This document shows positions 61,682-64,000 of a stretch of 64,000 bases of DNA, in pieces. The DNA is from an uncultured Mediterranea sp. (GTDB lineage Bacteria; Bacteroidota; Bacteroidia; Bacteroidales; Bacteroidaceae): assembly GCA_945641355.1 (NCBI GenBank), contig CALZEQ010000012.1, positions 1 to 64,000 on the forward strand. Reading direction: 5' to 3'. How positions within the stretch are numbered: the first letter of the stretch is position 1; each line of letters begins with the position of its first letter. A program made the position numbers and the translations under genes. A model generated the notes under the pieces. That model was not told the DNA's origin and did not search any database. It was given only the letters and a program-made list of their open reading frames with translations.

Positions 61682-64000
61682 ATGAAAGAAAAGCTACTTG
61701 GCCTTTTCCTGACCCTCCTTCTTTGCGTCTCGCCGACGCTGTTTGCACAGACCATCAGCGTACAAGGTGTCGTAACGGATGAAGCAGGAGAACCGCTTAT
61801 CGGCGCTTCCGTAGTGGTGAAGGATACCCAGAACGGGCAGATTACCAACCTGGAAGGAAAGTTCAGTTTTGCCAACCTGAAGAAAACAGATGTGCTGGTC
61901 ATTTCATTCGTAGGAATGAAGAAAACGGAAGTGGCGGTAAAGCCACAGATGACGGTCACCCTACATGCCGATTCCGAACAGTTGGACGAGGTGTTGGTGG
62001 TGGCTTTCGGCGAGCAGAAACGCTCCTCGTTTACCGGTTCTGCCTCCGTCATCAAGAGTGAGGCACTGGAGAAGAAACAGGTAACCAACGTCATCAGCGG
62101 TCTGCAAGGATAGGTAGCCGGCCTCCAGATGGTGCAGAGTAGCGGTGCACCCAATGCCACCCCTATACTCCGCATCCGTGGATTCAGCTCTATCAATGCG
62201 GGTAGCGACCCGTTGATTATCGTCGATGGTACTCCTTACGATGGAGGTTGGAACAACCTCAACCCCAACGATGTGGAAAATGTAACGGTGCTGAAGGATG
62301 CCGCCTCCAATGCCCTGTATGGTGCCCGTGGTGCCAACGGTGTGGTGATGATTACCACTAAGAAGGGCAAGGCCGGCAAGGCTTCCATCACACTGGATGC
62401 CAAATGGGGTGGCAACAGCAACGCCCAGGTGGAGTATGACTTCATCGAGGATCCCAGAGCCTACTATGAGATGCACTACAAGGCACTGTACAATCACTAC
62501 GTACGCGACAATGGTGCATCGGCCCTCCAGGCCCATCAGCAGGCCAACGCCACACTCTACGAGTCGGCAGCAACAGGTGGCTTGGGCTATATCGGCTATT
62601 CCGTACCCGACGGCGAATACCTGATTGGCACAAACGGCAAGATGAATCCCAATGCTACGCTGGGCAACCGCTATTACTACGACGGACAGGTCTACACCAT
62701 TATACCCGAGAGCTGGAAGGACGCCACCTATCGCACCGGCCTGCGTCAGGAGTATAACCTCAATCTGACGGGCGGTGACGAGAAATTTACGTTTTATGCT
62801 TCGTTAGGCTATCTATCCCATCTATGTGCGCGACGGCGACGGCAACATCCTGACGGACGAGAACGGCCCGCTCTACGACTACGGTGCAGGCAACAATGCC
62901 GGCCTGCAACGTCCGCAACTGCCTCAGGTGAACTTCTTGCAGGAGAATCGGTTGAATACCATGCGCACCACGACCAACCTGATAGGATTGATCGGTTATG
63001 TGGATATCACGCCGATAGAGGGTCTGAAGATTACGCTGAACGGTACGGTCAACAACAACGAGAACCACTACACCTACGCCCAGCAGTCGTTCTACGGATT
63101 CGGTGCCCAGAACTATAAAGGCGGCTATATCTATAAAGAGAACAATCAATATTACTCCGTGAACTTCCAGCAGATTATCAATTATACGCGCGACTTCGGC
63201 AAGCACAACATGAGTCTGATGGTGGGGCACGAGAATTATAACTACGAGACCCAGACGCTGGGTGGTGACCGCAACAACATGTTCTCGTTCTTCCAGAGCC
63301 AGGACCTGGACAGTGCCATCACCTTCCTGAGCAACAACAGCAGCTCCAGCAAATACAACACGGAGGGCTTCTTCTTCCGCGGTATGTACAACTACGACGA
63401 GCGTTATTTCTTCTCCGCTTCCTACCGCCGCGATGCCTCTTCGCGCTTCCATCCCGACCACCGTTGGGGTAACTTCTACTCTATTGGTGGTGCCTGGATT
63501 CTGACTAAGGAGGAGTGGTTGAGTGCCGATTGGCTGAACATGCTGAAACTGAAAGCCTCTTGGGGTCAGCAGGGTAACGATGCCATCGGCGACTTCCGCT
63601 ACACCGATACCTACGAGGTGTCCAATACCGGTGGTGAACTGGGCTTCGTGCAGGCCACAGTGGGCAATCCGAAAATTACCTGGGAGACCAACAGCAACTA
63701 CAATGCCGGCTTTGAGTTCGAACTGTTCAAGAGCCGTCTGACCGGTAGCGTAGAGTACTTCTACCGTAAGACCACCGATATGTTGAGCTACGTCCTGATG
63801 CCCTTCTCCGCAGGCTATGGCGGCAGTTACGACAATGTGGGCGATATGTCCAACAAGGGTATAGAAATAGACCTCAACTGGCACATCTTCCGTCAGAAGA
63901 ACTTCAACTGGAGCGTCAACCTCAACGCCACACATTATGTCAACAAGGTGCTGAAACTGAACGAGGACAACCGGGGTAACATACTCGACGGTCATGCCGG
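61682..64000 (+). pseudogene. SusC/RagA-like TonB-dependent transporter, interrupted, runs off the window
   Basis: Starts with a signal peptide (MKEKLLGLFLTLLLCVSP, then TLFAQ) and the regulatory-like domain VQGVVTDEAGEPLIGASVVV, followed by DEVLVVAFGEQKRSSFTGS. At 62111-62113 an in-frame TAG interrupts the plug (ISGLQG-stop-VAGLQMVQSS), where AAG would be normal. The same frame continues through IRGFSSINAGSDPLIIVDGTP to FYASLGYL at about 62815. There the frame changes and the barrel resumes at PIYVRDGDGNILTDENG; roughly 50 residues usually found between are missing. The new frame stays open to the window end (NEDNRGNILDGHAG). Two separate lesions make a single functional product unlikely. 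Confidence 0.85.

Noticed and set aside
61682..64000. Recoding of TAG as an amino acid in the SusC-like gene
   Set aside because: Every other gene here ends or reads normally without in-frame TAG, and the same gene has a second lesion, so decay is simpler.
1..64000. CRISPR array, phage region or replication origin
   Set aside because: I saw no regularly spaced repeats of CRISPR type, no phage structural genes and no dnaA box cluster; gyrB alone does not indicate an origin.

Overview
This 64 kb window is chromosomal DNA of a gut-type member of the Bacteroidales (Bacteroides/Phocaeicola-like); I do not name a species. The evidence is SusC/SusD pairs with many glycoside hydrolases, a hybrid two-component system (HTCS), the long form of IspG, weak or absent Shine-Dalgarno sequences, and many promoters of the Bacteroidetes type (TTTG-N19-TAnnTTTG).

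The first half (1-26 kb) is mainly housekeeping. In order it holds ybjQ-like/recO, tRNA-Glu, rpsT, gyrB, a DUF3109 gene, gpmI, a GH30 glycosidase, a DUF2851 gene, then dapB-lepB-lepB paralogue-WbqC, a Na/Pi cotransporter, a TGS-fused nucleoside kinase, a kinase-like sensor, rpoN, a PAP2-like membrane protein, gcvH, purE, ispG, an S41 protease and an adenosine kinase-like gene. The second signal-peptidase gene lacks both catalytic residues. The sensor next to rpoN lacks the phospho-acceptor histidine.

At 26.9-28.8 kb two identical tRNA-Asn genes end in a strong terminator. A class IIC-type group II intron starts four bases after its T-run. Its reverse transcriptase has three lesions.

The second half is accessory carbohydrate metabolism, nearly all on the minus strand. 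The first polysaccharide utilisation locus (29.0-41.7 kb) is a membrane-bound propeller/AraC regulator without kinase or receiver domains, then SusC, SusD, GH31 and GH127; a terminator hairpin separates susD from GH31. After a broken AAA ATPase comes a second cluster (42.7-56.3 kb) with no SusC/SusD: HTCS, GH89, an HGSNAT-like membrane acetyltransferase, GH92, a divergent GH28, a histidine acid phosphatase and an AlkD-like protein. GH89 plus HGSNAT mirrors the lysosomal pair that removes alpha-linked glucosamine. With GH92 and the phosphatase it could act on a GPI-like glycan. Both regulators have a candidate operator of direct repeats about two helical turns apart in front of the genes they probably control.

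The end of the window holds rnhB, putA with an unusual leader containing two small ORFs, and a SusC-like gene broken by an amber codon and an internal deletion, running off the window edge.
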